Below are positions 6,182 through 14,266 of a DNA stretch of 16,258 nt, one piece after another (within the stretch, counting starts at the first letter, position 1; every line of letters begins with the position of its first letter). A model generated the notes under the pieces. It saw only the letters and a list, made by a program, of their open reading frames with translations. It was not told the DNA's origin and searched no databases. Origin of the DNA: an uncultured Desulfobacca sp. (lineage in GTDB: Bacteria > Desulfobacterota > Desulfobaccia > Desulfobaccales > Desulfobaccaceae); contig CALGOE010000176.1 of the NCBI GenBank assembly GCA_937958145.1, positions 1-16,258 on the forward strand, given 5' to 3'. The translations under genes were made by a program, and so were the position numbers.

Positions 6182-7393
6182 CTAAGGCACCAGAACCTGG
6201 GAGGCTTTGCCCTCCCGGAAAAGACCCTCCATCTTTTTCAGGCGGGCCAACCGGGCCGCTGCGGCTGGGTGGGCCTCCAGATAATGGGTTGTCTCGAAGA
6301 TGTTGTGTTTTGCGACCACGGCCAGCCGTTCCCAGATGGCCACCCCCTGATCGAGATCGTAACCGGCCTGATAGGCATACCAAAGGCCGTAGGCGTCGGC
6401 CTCCAACTCGTCCTGGCGACTGAAGACGCTGATGACGGCGCTGCTGCTTATGCGGCGAATGTCCTCGCCCACGCCGTAATACCAGGAGGCGGGGGGCCGC
6501 AACAATCTGAAAGGCAAGGCCAGGATTTCGGTGGCCAACTGGGCCACCGGATATTGTCCCTGGCGGCGGACCAGGTGGCCGTGGGCCTGGTGGGCTAATT
6601 CGTGGCCCAGGACGATGGCCAGTTCATCGTCCGTGCGACACATCTCCAGCATGGCCCGGGTGATCAGGATGCAGCCGGGGGCAGCATAGGCATTGAAGGC
6701 GTTCCCGGCCTGGCCGGTAATGACCAGGAGGCCATACTCGGCCGGCAGGTATACGGGATAGAGGGTAACCTGCCGCCGGACGCCCTGACGATCCACCAGC
6801 AAGGTAACGGGTCCGCCCCGGTAGCGGCCGGCCATCTCCTCCCGGGCAGAGCGGGCGGTCAGGACCAGGTTTATGAGGATTTCCCCTGGCAGGGAGGACC
6901 GCCAGACCTCTCTGAGGCTGCGGCTGAAGCCATCCCATTCTTTTACCCAGGTGGGGATGGGCAGGCCGTTCACCGCCAGGATGACATCGCCCTGCTGCAG
7001 GGCCGCCTCCCGGTCTGCCGGGGGCGGCCGATCATCCCGGGGGTCAAAGAGGGTGGCCACCTGACGCTGCAGGGGCCGATCGTGGGCCGGGGAGGGGGCC
7101 CAGACGTTATCCACCACCGGCTGCCCGGCCTCGGTTACCCACCAGTTAAAACCCAGGAACGGGTACGTGCGGCCATGCACCCGGGGCAGTGTCGGCAACA
7201 GCCGCAGGAAAACCCGCATGGCCCGCTCCCTATTGTAGCTGGCATGGGGATGTCGAGTGAGAGCGGTGCGTTGGACCTCTGCCACCTCGAAACGCGTCGG
7301 CGTCGGCTTGGTGACTTCGGCGCAGCCGCCGCCGATCAGACAAGCCAACAGGATGAGGCTGATTACGTCAGGGAGCCGGTTCTGCCCATTCAT
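6182..7393 (-). CDS. M48 family zinc metalloprotease with PDZ-like insert, exported, probable lipoprotein
   Basis: A 403-aa exported protease. The N-terminus has a short hydrophobic signal with Cys at 18 (LLAC) and Cys at 24 (GGGC). Either could be lipidated, though neither is an ideal lipobox. Residues about 85-215 hold a PDZ-like segment with QGDVILAVNGLPIP (134-147). The catalytic site is HELAH (264-268) with the downstream DELEADAYG (328-336), the M48 third-ligand region. A C-terminal helical part contains EAHPAAAARLARL, a motif common in M48 proteins such as BepA. The start ATG immediately follows the TAG stop of the TPR gene with no intervening base, implying translational coupling. By analogy to BepA, which acts on outer-membrane barrel assembly, it may survey or mature the barrel encoded just upstream; that is inference. 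Confidence 0.9.
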   Translation of the reverse strand: MNGQNRLPDVISLILLACLIGGGCAEVTKPTPTRFEVAEVQRTALTRHPHASYNRERAMRVFLRLLPTLPRVHGRTYPFLGFNWWVTEAGQPVVDNVWAPSPAHDRPLQRQVATLFDPRDDRPPPADREAALQQGDVILAVNGLPIPTWVKEWDGFSRSLREVWRSSLPGEILINLVLTARSAREEMAGRYRGGPVTLLVDRQGVRRQVTLYPVYLPAEYGLLVITGQAGNAFNAYAAPGCILITRAMLEMCRTDDELAIVLGHELAHQAHGHLVRRQGQYPVAQLATEILALPFRLLRPPASWYYGVGEDIRRISSSAVISVFSRQDELEADAYGLWYAYQAGYDLDQGVAIWERLAVVAKHNIFETTHYLEAHPAAAARLARLKKMEGLFREGKASQVLVP

Positions 7394-10300
7394 CTAAAAC
7401 CGCCATGTCAACCCGCCGATCAGGCTGTGAAACCAATAATTGGTGGCCCATTCCTTAAAATAGAAATAATGTAAACCCACATACAGGTTCTGCAGGGGTT
7501 CGGCCTCCAGTCCCGCCAGGGTGCCCAGGGCCGGGCCCCAGCGGCCGTCGTTGTCCACCACCTGGCCGGTGACCTGGAGCACCAACGTTGGCAGCAGAAG
7601 AAACCGGGGCAGGATGGGTACCTGAGGGAGCTGCCGGTCAAAGTCCACGGTCAACCCCAGGGCCTGGTAGGCATGGGGGCTGAAGTAGGCCTCCTGCCGG
7701 ACCCGGTATACCGCCAGATAGTAGCTGGGCGTCAGGTCCAGGTGCATCTGGGGCTGATTGATCGCCTGCCAACGCAGCCCTTGGTACAGGGTGAAACGTC
7801 GGTTCAGATCGGAGAAAAAGGCTTGGGCCAGATTGCCCTGATAGTTCAGGCCGGGGTGGAATTGGTGGCTGACGGCCAGCTCCACCTCCTGCAGCGTCAG
7901 CAGCGGCAGGGAGTCTAAACGGATGACCTGCTGGAAAAGACGGGGATAGATGCCCGGGGCCTGATCAAAAATGTCCCGCCGGGCATAGCGCAGGGTCAGA
8001 TCGGTTTGCGCCCTCACGGCAAGATCGAGGGTCACACTGCCCAGGAGGCGGTTGCGGGCCTCCTGCTCGGTCAGGTCGGCACCAGCCAGGGTATTAAGAA
8101 TAACCGGCGGGAAGGGTATGACCTTTTGGCCATACTGGCTCACCTGCTGCTTCACCTGCCGCCAGTAGCGGCGGCCGCTGAGTTCGCCGGTCAGTTTGAG
8201 GCGGTCGCCCAGGACCAGCGGTCCCAGGGTCAGGGTCGCCTCACCCCGCTCCCAGGTGGTGCGGTTGCGGCTGGTCTGCTGAAAGACCGGCTTCAGGCCC
8301 AGATTCAGGTTGGCCGGGCCCGGCCCGGTGGTGTGTTGTTGCAGGGCCCGATAACCCAGCGCCAGGCGCACCGGCAGGACCCGGCTCAGCCAGAGGCCGC
8401 CGGCTAAGCGGGTTTCCACCGCTCGGAGACGGTTGCGATCTTCCACCATGGTCGTCTCTGGGATGAGGGCAGAGGGCAGGGCAAATGGCAGCAAAGAGCG
8501 GGCGTAAGGCCGGGAGCCGCCCAATATTCCCGGCTCCCGGTCGTAGCGGCCGAACTGCCAGGGGCGCAGGGCTTCTTCGGGGCGACGTTCCCCCCGCCAT
8601 GACGATGGCAGGTTGCGAGCCGCCAGGGTGGGGCGCATCTCTTCGCGGACCTGCTCCAGTTCGTTGAGAATGGCGATGTCCTGGGGGCGCTCCCGCAAGG
8701 CGGCGGTGAAATGGCGCCAAGCCCCCGCCCAATCCCGGCGGCAGCGGGCCAACCGGGCTTGCGCCACCTGGGCCGTGAAGGTATCGGGGGCCTGCTGGAT
8801 CACGGCCGTATAAGCTGCGTGGGCGCCGGCCCGATCATCCATGGCTTCCAGGGCCTGGGCCTCGGCCATGGCCAGCTCAGCGTCTCCCTGGACTTGACGG
8901 CGCAGTTCCCGGATGGCCGCCAAAGCTGCGGGATAGTCCTGGCGCCCCTGGTAGGCTTGGATCACCAGCCGCTGGGACTTGGGCCAGAGCTGGTGGCCTT
9001 TGGGGACGTCGGCTAACAGACTCAAAACACCGTCATATTGTTGCCGCTCCAGATACACCTTGGCCATGGCCAGAGCCGTCTCGGGGGTCTGGGGCTGTTC
9101 CTCCAGGGCCTTCAGCAACCGGCCTGGTTCCTTGGCAGCAGCCAGGACCTGCAGACGCAGGGCCGCCACTCTTTGATCTTCCGGTCGCAGGTGGGCCAGG
9201 CGGTCAAAATACTCTCTGGCCGTCCGATAATCTCCCAATTCCGTGGCTAATGCAGCCAGGTAAAGCAGATCACCAGGACGACGGGCCGGATAATTTTCCC
9301 CCCGATCCTCCAGGGCATGGCGCAGATACTGCAGTTTGCCCCCCTGGCGCCCCAGATTACCGGTAAAGTAGCCGAGGGCGGTCAAATATTCCGGGGACTT
9401 GTCCCGGAGGCCCGGCAGACGGGGGACAAGGTTCTGCAGGTCTTCAAAATGGCTGAGGCGGGGCAGAAGAAACTTGAGCACCAGGAGGGAGGCCTGGTAA
9501 GTCCGGTGGTCGTCGGGTCTCAGGGGGCGGCGGGGTCGCAGGTTGGCCAAACAGAGGTCCACTGCCACCCGCACCAGGTCGGGCTCCTTTTCCAGATCGG
9601 GCTGCTGCGCCAAGGCCCTGGCCATGGCCAGCCGGGTGGCCGGCGGCAGGTCAATGTTGGCCCCCGCCTCCCGGAGCCGCCGACGCGCCGCGGTCCAGCT
9701 TGGCGGCGGGGAAGTTCCGGCCGGCATCTGGGTGAGGTAGAGCTGCCAGGCCCGGCGTTGCGCTTCCGCCCAGTTCCGGTCGACGAGGGCCGCTTCCAGG
9801 AACAGGGTGAGGACTTCGAGCTCCGAGCCGGCAGTGACAGCCCCCTCGCCCCCTCGGGCCGTTGTGAAGTGCGCAGGAGAAGTGGCCTTCTCCAAACCCT
9901 CATCCCCTTCGGAGCGGGCCGGAGGAGCAGGGAAGGGTGTGGCTCGGGGGGGCGGCAAACGGCGCAAGACTTCGGCCGCATCGGCGCCACGTTGGAGATC
10001 AATCAGGGTCCGGGCCTTCTCCAGCAGGACGCGGCGGTCATGAGGCTGCGTCTGCAGATAGGCCTCAAAACACCCCAGGGCCTCCTCTGGATCCCCCAGC
10101 CATAAAAAGAGGGTCCCTTTTTCCCGCAGCAATTCTGGCTTGAGACCGGTGCTGGGCACCTGGCGCAAGGCTGCCGCCGCCGTGGCCCAATACTTCGCTG
10201 CCACCTCCCGACGGGAAAGGTCATCGGTGACGTTTTGAGCCAGTTGCAGGAGGACCGCCGCCCGCTGCAGCAGCAGCCCGGGATCGCCGCTGGCCAGGGC

Positions 10301-11686
10301 TGCGGCTTCGTACTCCGTTGCCGCCTCCTCCAGGGTTTCGGGCCTAAAAGACAGGACCTGGGCTAACTGCAGGCGGGCCGCGCCATCGGCCGGCAGGTGC
10401 TGCAGATACTCCCGATAGTAGGGTATCGCCTGCTGCCATTGTTTCTGGTAAAAATGCATCTGGCCCAGGAACAGCAGCAGCTTGGGGTCATGCCGGTCCA
10501 CGCCCTGGAGCACTGCGATTGCGTCTCGATACTGGCGAGCATACGAGTAGGTTAACGCCGCTTCCCGGCGCAGGTCTGGGGTCAGCAACTGACGTCGGGC
10601 CGCTTCATCCCAAAAAGCCGCCGCCTGTCGGAACTGCTGCTGTTGAGCGGAGAGCCGGGCCAGATTGAGGATGGTCTCCTGATGGGAATCTCCCGCCTCC
10701 CAGGCCTGGCGATAGGCCTTGAGGGCCTGGCCATAATGCCCGGCCAGGAGGAGCTCCAGGGCATAGGCGCGTCGCTCCTCCAGGGTGGGCTGGGCCGCCA
10801 TCAGGGGAGCCAGCACCGCGGCGGCTTCGCCATGATTGCCGGCCTGGGACCAGAGGCGGGCCAGGACCAGGGCATACTCTTTTTTCCCACCGGACTGGGC
10901 ATAGAGGGCCAAATAATGAACAATGGCCTGATCCAGATTCTTGGCCGCCTCAGCATTTTTGGCCGCCTCCAACCGCAGGCTCTGGTCTTCGGCCGCCCGC
11001 TCCACCAGGCGCTGGTAGATGGGCACGGCGGCCTGATGATCCTGCCGCCAGGCATGGAGCAGGGCCAACTGGTGCAAGGCCTGGACATCCTCGGGGGCGT
11101 TTGCCACCATCTGCTCCTGGAGAGGAATGGCTTCGGCAAAACGCCCCGAAGCTGTCAGCAGATCTACCAACCGGCGGCGCCTGGCCTGGTCGTGGGGATT
11201 CAAGGCCAGGAGCCGCTGATAATAATCTCTGGCCTGTTCCTGGGTGTCGGTCTCCTGGGAGGCAAGGTCTGCCGCCAGACCCAAGGCTGCAACATCCTGC
11301 GGGTGGGAGGCGAGATGGGAATCCAACAGGTCCAGGGCATCGCGCCGCCGGTCCAGGCGTACCAGGGCCTCCACCTGGCCGGTTAAGGCCGTCGGGGTGG
11401 GCTGATGCTGTCCGATCTGTTGGAAAAGCTCCAGGGCTTCCTGAAATTGCCGGGATTCCAGACAGCGCCAGGCCAGAAACTCGGCGTATTGCCAATTGTG
11501 CGGTTCCCGCTGCCAGGCCCGTCGGGCAAACTCCCGGGCGCGTTTTTGATCGCCCTCCTGCCGGGCCGTCTGGGCGCGCTGATACAAATCATGGGCCGAA
11601 AGATAGAAGTAATGATCCTGGGACCAGATCTGCCAGAATAGGACTCCCAAAAAGAGAAAGACGCCGAGCAGCCAGAGGCGACGCAT
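7394..11686 (-). CDS. Large TPR protein with C-terminal outer-membrane beta-barrel, BcsC/PgaA/PelB-like exopolysaccharide exporter
   Basis: A 1430-aa envelope protein. Residues 1-20 are a basic start followed by a hydrophobic helix with no AxA cleavage site after it, so it may remain as an inner-membrane anchor, as in PelB. From about 30 to 1010 runs a long array of TPR helices; examples are KRAREFARRAWQREPHNWQYA and EALGCFEAYLQTQPHDRRVL. After M1017 the pattern changes to alternating amphipathic strands with aromatic girdles, a YFSPHAYQ motif resembling the BcsC-type barrel, and a final GGLTWRF ending in Phe, the usual outer-membrane assembly signal. Residues ~576-618 are a Pro/Ala/Gly-rich break of likely insertion origin. 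The ATG is one base after the synthase stop, with GAGG in the overlap. Expected role: periplasmic scaffold and outer-membrane pore for the polymer made by the adjacent synthase. No assignment to a specific polymer is possible. Confidence 0.85.
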   Translation of the reverse strand: MRRLWLLGVFLFLGVLFWQIWSQDHYFYLSAHDLYQRAQTARQEGDQKRAREFARRAWQREPHNWQYAEFLAWRCLESRQFQEALELFQQIGQHQPTPTALTGQVEALVRLDRRRDALDLLDSHLASHPQDVAALGLAADLASQETDTQEQARDYYQRLLALNPHDQARRRRLVDLLTASGRFAEAIPLQEQMVANAPEDVQALHQLALLHAWRQDHQAAVPIYQRLVERAAEDQSLRLEAAKNAEAAKNLDQAIVHYLALYAQSGGKKEYALVLARLWSQAGNHGEAAAVLAPLMAAQPTLEERRAYALELLLAGHYGQALKAYRQAWEAGDSHQETILNLARLSAQQQQFRQAAAFWDEAARRQLLTPDLRREAALTYSYARQYRDAIAVLQGVDRHDPKLLLFLGQMHFYQKQWQQAIPYYREYLQHLPADGAARLQLAQVLSFRPETLEEAATEYEAAALASGDPGLLLQRAAVLLQLAQNVTDDLSRREVAAKYWATAAAALRQVPSTGLKPELLREKGTLFLWLGDPEEALGCFEAYLQTQPHDRRVLLEKARTLIDLQRGADAAEVLRRLPPPRATPFPAPPARSEGDEGLEKATSPAHFTTARGGEGAVTAGSELEVLTLFLEAALVDRNWAEAQRRAWQLYLTQMPAGTSPPPSWTAARRRLREAGANIDLPPATRLAMARALAQQPDLEKEPDLVRVAVDLCLANLRPRRPLRPDDHRTYQASLLVLKFLLPRLSHFEDLQNLVPRLPGLRDKSPEYLTALGYFTGNLGRQGGKLQYLRHALEDRGENYPARRPGDLLYLAALATELGDYRTAREYFDRLAHLRPEDQRVAALRLQVLAAAKEPGRLLKALEEQPQTPETALAMAKVYLERQQYDGVLSLLADVPKGHQLWPKSQRLVIQAYQGRQDYPAALAAIRELRRQVQGDAELAMAEAQALEAMDDRAGAHAAYTAVIQQAPDTFTAQVAQARLARCRRDWAGAWRHFTAALRERPQDIAILNELEQVREEMRPTLAARNLPSSWRGERRPEEALRPWQFGRYDREPGILGGSRPYARSLLPFALPSALIPETTMVEDRNRLRAVETRLAGGLWLSRVLPVRLALGYRALQQHTTGPGPANLNLGLKPVFQQTSRNRTTWERGEATLTLGPLVLGDRLKLTGELSGRRYWRQVKQQVSQYGQKVIPFPPVILNTLAGADLTEQEARNRLLGSVTLDLAVRAQTDLTLRYARRDIFDQAPGIYPRLFQQVIRLDSLPLLTLQEVELAVSHQFHPGLNYQGNLAQAFFSDLNRRFTLYQGLRWQAINQPQMHLDLTPSYYLAVYRVRQEAYFSPHAYQALGLTVDFDRQLPQVPILPRFLLLPTLVLQVTGQVVDNDGRWGPALGTLAGLEAEPLQNLYVGLHYFYFKEWATNYWFHSLIGGLTWRF
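9835..9955. repeat. REP-like GC-rich insertion carried in frame inside the TPR gene
   Basis: About 120 bp interrupt the helical TPR pattern and encode a Pro/Ala/Gly-rich stretch (around PFPAPPARSEGDEG and FTTARGGEGA). On the other strand it reads PSSPSERAGGAGKG, the look of the short interspersed palindromic repeats found widely in GC-rich genomes. A perfect 7-bp inverted repeat GGAGAAG (9876-9882) / CTTCTCC (9887-9893) lies inside. The reading frame is maintained through it. The boundaries are approximate. Confidence 0.55.
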
Positions 11687-11687
11687 C

Positions 11688-13268
11688 TTAAACCTCGCCG
11701 TTGTAGACCAGGCTGGGATGGGGCCCGGCTTGCCAGCGGGGTTTGGCCAACGCCAGGAAGATCATCTCTCCCAGGACCCAGATGGTAAAGGCGGAAAAAG
11801 GGCCATTGGCGGCGATGAGCCGGGGGGAAGCCCAGCCTTGGGCCAGGGACAGGAACGGCAACGTCAGGTGCAGGGCAATAAGGCCCAGGTGCGGCAGGAT
11901 CGCCAGAAACGTGTGCAGGGCCGGCGGCGCCATGGGCAGGTTCACCCGATAACGGGGTTTGCGGCCCGGTGGGTACCAGAGGGCGGCGAGCGTCCCCCAG
12001 GCATAGACCGGGAAGAGGCCGCAGAGCATTTTTAATTGTTTCAAGGCATGCTTCTGGTAGAAAAGATAATGGAAGGCCAGGATGGTGCACACCAGATACA
12101 CCCCCCGAAAGACCAGATAGTTGACCTCCTGCGCCACCAGAAAACTCTGGCCGGTCAGATAACAATACAGGGGTAAAAAATAAAAAATGGGGATGACCAG
12201 ACCGCTGATGGCATAAGCCAACATGATGATGGTGAAGTGCAGGCGCTGGCGCAGCCGCAATCCGGCTTTGCGAAAAGGATTGTCCCAAAAAAACAGCCGC
12301 ATGGCATCCAGGCACCACTGGTAGCGCTGCTGCACCACGCCCACCAGTGTATCCGGGGCCAGCCCCCGGGACAGGGCATAGGGGAAGTAAATGCCGTGCC
12401 AGCCCCGGCTGACCAACTCATAGGAGGTGGTAAAATCCTCGACAATATTCCAGGTGGCGAAGCCGCCCATCTCCTCCAGGGCCCGGCGCCGATAGAGCAC
12501 CCCGGAACCGCAGGAAATTACGGCATTGGCCTGGTCATTGCTCAATTGGATGGCCTCATAAAACACGTCGTCCCGATTGTAAAAAGGATCGCCGTCGGGC
12601 AAGAAGAAGTCCTGGCGGCTTTGCACATATGCCACTTTCGGTAGACGGAAAAAGCCGACCATGCGGCTGAGGATATCAGGTTGGGGGACTTGGTCGGCAT
12701 CCAGGACCAAGACAAGTTCCCCCTGGCTGCGGCTCAGGCCGAAATTCAGGTTGCCGCTTTTGGCATCTTGCCGGGGCAGGCCTTCCCGAGGGCGGGAGTA
12801 ATAATAAAAGCCAAGGTCGTGCGCCAGGGCGGCGACCTCTTCAGCCCCGGCGTCATCCAGGACATAAACCGTATAAAGGGAATAGTCCATGTGCTTGACC
12901 GCGGTCAGGGTGGTGCGAATGACCTCCAGGGGCTCACCACAGCAGGTGACCAGGACAGCGACGGTATAGGGCCGGTCTGGCGCCAGTCCCTCGGGGCGAT
13001 GGAAGCGTTGGTGCCAGACATCCACAGAGAGGACGACCAAGAGAAAGTAGGCCGCCGACTCCGCGCCCAGAAAGAGAAGGGTGGGAAAGGTGCGCTGCTG
13101 CCAGGCCTGGTGGGCCAGCCAGCCTAAGTAAACCGCCCCGGCCACCAGGGTCAAGAGGCAGAAGAATTGCGCCCGCAAACGGCGGGGCCGATCCTCCCGA
13201 TCACGATAGCGGCGATACGGCAAACGACCGCGCCAATCAGCCCAGAGATTCCTCATGGCCTCACTCAT
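11688..13268 (-). CDS. BcsA-like membrane glycosyltransferase (GT2 processive synthase)
   Basis: A 526-aa inner-membrane synthase. Two N-terminal helices (about 34-57 and 61-82) lead into the cytoplasmic GT-A domain with DDAG (138-141), AKSGNLNFG (169-177), the DxD in LDADQVP (189-195), SCGSGVLYRRRAL (252-264), and VED (276-278), whose Asp matches the catalytic base of the TED motif. QRYQW (314-318) stands where cellulose-synthase-type enzymes have QxxRW. About five C-terminal helices follow, and there is no PilZ domain. Such enzymes polymerise nucleotide sugars and translocate the chain. It is the first gene of a coupled operon with the TPR/barrel protein (1 nt gap) and the M48 protease. The start is uncertain: ATGs at 13298, 13268 and 13256 are all in frame without a clear ribosome site. 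The one used keeps MSEAMRNLW. Polymer identity is unknown. Confidence 0.88.
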   Translation of the reverse strand: MSEAMRNLWADWRGRLPYRRYRDREDRPRRLRAQFFCLLTLVAGAVYLGWLAHQAWQQRTFPTLLFLGAESAAYFLLVVLSVDVWHQRFHRPEGLAPDRPYTVAVLVTCCGEPLEVIRTTLTAVKHMDYSLYTVYVLDDAGAEEVAALAHDLGFYYYSRPREGLPRQDAKSGNLNFGLSRSQGELVLVLDADQVPQPDILSRMVGFFRLPKVAYVQSRQDFFLPDGDPFYNRDDVFYEAIQLSNDQANAVISCGSGVLYRRRALEEMGGFATWNIVEDFTTSYELVSRGWHGIYFPYALSRGLAPDTLVGVVQQRYQWCLDAMRLFFWDNPFRKAGLRLRQRLHFTIIMLAYAISGLVIPIFYFLPLYCYLTGQSFLVAQEVNYLVFRGVYLVCTILAFHYLFYQKHALKQLKMLCGLFPVYAWGTLAALWYPPGRKPRYRVNLPMAPPALHTFLAILPHLGLIALHLTLPFLSLAQGWASPRLIAANGPFSAFTIWVLGEMIFLALAKPRWQAGPHPSLVYNGEV

Positions 13269-13320
13269 GCCGGCTTGATGATGGGAAAGAACAGGCATCC
13301 GGGACAGAGCAGAACCGAGA

Positions 13321-13342
13321 GGCCTCAGGTCGAAACCTGGCC
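13321..13342 (-). other. Leader hairpin with TTCG loop in the synthase 5' UTR
   Basis: On the minus strand GGCC-AGGT-TTCG-ACCT-GA-GGCC folds into a small hairpin with a UUCG tetraloop and a 2-nt bulge, between the predicted transcript start (about 13367) and the start codon. It may be an RNA-stability element or have no function. Confidence 0.3.
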
Positions 13343-13374
13343 TGCTTTTTCCCCGGCCGTTCTCCGGACATCCA

Positions 13375-13403
13375 TTATTACTGCAAACCGGCCCGGGAGT
13401 CAA
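13375..13403 (-). promoter_or_regulatory. Sigma70-type promoter for the synthase-TPR-M48 operon
   Basis: On the minus strand TTGACT (13398-13403) is followed after exactly 17 nt by TAATAA (13375-13380), extended to TAATAAT. The -35 box matches five of six consensus bases. The transcript would start near 13367, about 100 nt ahead of the chosen start codon and downstream of the terminator at 13480, so the operon appears independently transcribed. Confidence 0.6.
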
Positions 13404-13479
13404 ACTGATTTTGGCGGCGTGAATATTCTTTCATTTTGGGAGAGCAAGCAGGAGCGGATGGCCTGACAGGCTCAAGCTG

Positions 13480-13510
13480 AAAAAAATGCCCAGGGGGGTC
13501 TCCTGGGCAT
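13480..13510 (-). terminator. Intrinsic terminator after the coiled-coil gene
   Basis: On the minus strand ATGCCCAGG (13502-13510) pairs perfectly with CCTGGGCAT (13486-13494) around a 7-nt loop, followed directly by an unbroken run of seven Ts (13480-13486, the first shared with the stem end). It lies 31 nt past the stop codon of the coiled-coil gene and separates it from the synthase operon. Confidence 0.88.
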
Positions 13511-13541
13511 CTCTTGCAAGAGGAAAAGGCGGCAGAAAGAG

Positions 13542-14240
13542 TTAAGCCGCAAAGTGTTGCTTTAAATCGTTGAGGTCCTGCTCCAGTCGGAGGAGGCGAG
13601 CCTCCAGATTTTGGTGCTCTTCCCGCCGGACAATCACTTCATAGAGCCGATCCAGACGTTTGTTCATTTCTTTCATTTCGGCCCCGATGTCATCCCGGAT
13701 GGAATCCATCCGGATATTGCCTGAATCAAGCCTGCTATCGATTCGGTTGGCCAGAGAATCTATTCGGATGGCCAAAGAATCAATTCTTTTGTGGGTTTCA
13801 TCAATACGATTGACGAAGTCTGTTTTTATGCAGTCCAAACGCCTGGTGATCTCTGTGATTTCCCCCTTTAGTTCATCCCGCACCCCGTCAATGCGTTTAT
13901 TGGTTTCATCGATGCGCTTGTTGTTATCGTCGAGACGTCTATTATTTTCGTCGATTCGATTGTTGATATCATCGAATCTTTTGTAAATATCGTCGAATCG
14001 CTTATTAGTTCCGTCTATACGATTATTGATGTCATCAAAGCGCTTGTTGTTTTCATCAATGCGTTTATTGGTTTCGTCTAAACGGCGGCTCTGGTCAAGC
14101 AAATGGTTATTGACATCATCCAGGCGTTTATTGGTTAAAGTCAGGGCGGTCTTGATCTCTGCCTGCTCCTGTTTCATGACGGCCAGCTCGGGCAGGATCA
14201 TTTCTTTTAGGGCGGCAACGACCGCTTCTTTGACATTCAT
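13542..14240 (-). CDS. Heptad-repeat coiled-coil protein of unknown function
   Basis: A 232-aa, highly charged protein. Residues 1-35 form an amphipathic helix (MNVKEAVVAALKEMILPEL). From L40 to I117 there are twelve consecutive 7-residue units with core hydrophobics at 40, 47, 54, 61, 68, 75, 82, 89, 96, 103, 110 and 117, each in an NKRIDE/NNRFDD-like setting. A second register begins at I146 (I146, I153, I160, I167), and the C-terminus (about 185-230) is another Leu-based coil. There is no signal peptide, membrane helix or enzymatic motif. The ATG at 14240 has GGAG 8 nt upstream; an ATG at 14267 overlaps the probable -10 box and is rejected. The gene is visibly richer in A+T than its neighbours. 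It is flanked by its own promoter candidate and a strong terminator. I do not recognise a function; a structural rod or a partner of a DNA-segregation or surface complex are only guesses. Confidence 0.85.
   Translation of the reverse strand: MNVKEAVVAALKEMILPELAVMKQEQAEIKTALTLTNKRLDDVNNHLLDQSRRLDETNKRIDENNKRFDDINNRIDGTNKRFDDIYKRFDDINNRIDENNRRLDDNNKRIDETNKRIDGVRDELKGEITEITRRLDCIKTDFVNRIDETHKRIDSLAIRIDSLANRIDSRLDSGNIRMDSIRDDIGAEMKEMNKRLDRLYEVIVRREEHQNLEARLLRLEQDLNDLKQHFAA
13881..14132 (-). repeat. Degenerate 21-bp tandem repeat encoding the heptads
   Basis: Twelve successive 21-bp units encode residues 37-120 of the coiled-coil protein. Units differ at synonymous and conservative positions (for example Ile, Phe or Leu at the core position), showing old or selected divergence rather than fresh duplication. 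Copy number could vary between strains by slippage or recombination. Confidence 0.7.
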
Positions 14241-14266
14241 GTCCGGTCTCCGATGCTTGTAGTCCA

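Noticed and set aside
9317..10105. A 262-codon plus-strand frame inside the TPR gene
   Set aside because: It is a shadow of the TPR coding frame; its composition (Gly, Gln, Arg, Pro) is typical antisense translation.
13881..14132. Regular ~21-bp repeats considered as a CRISPR array or iterons
   Set aside because: The units are degenerate, have no unique spacers, and stay in the frame of a coiled-coil gene, so they are protein-level heptad repeats.
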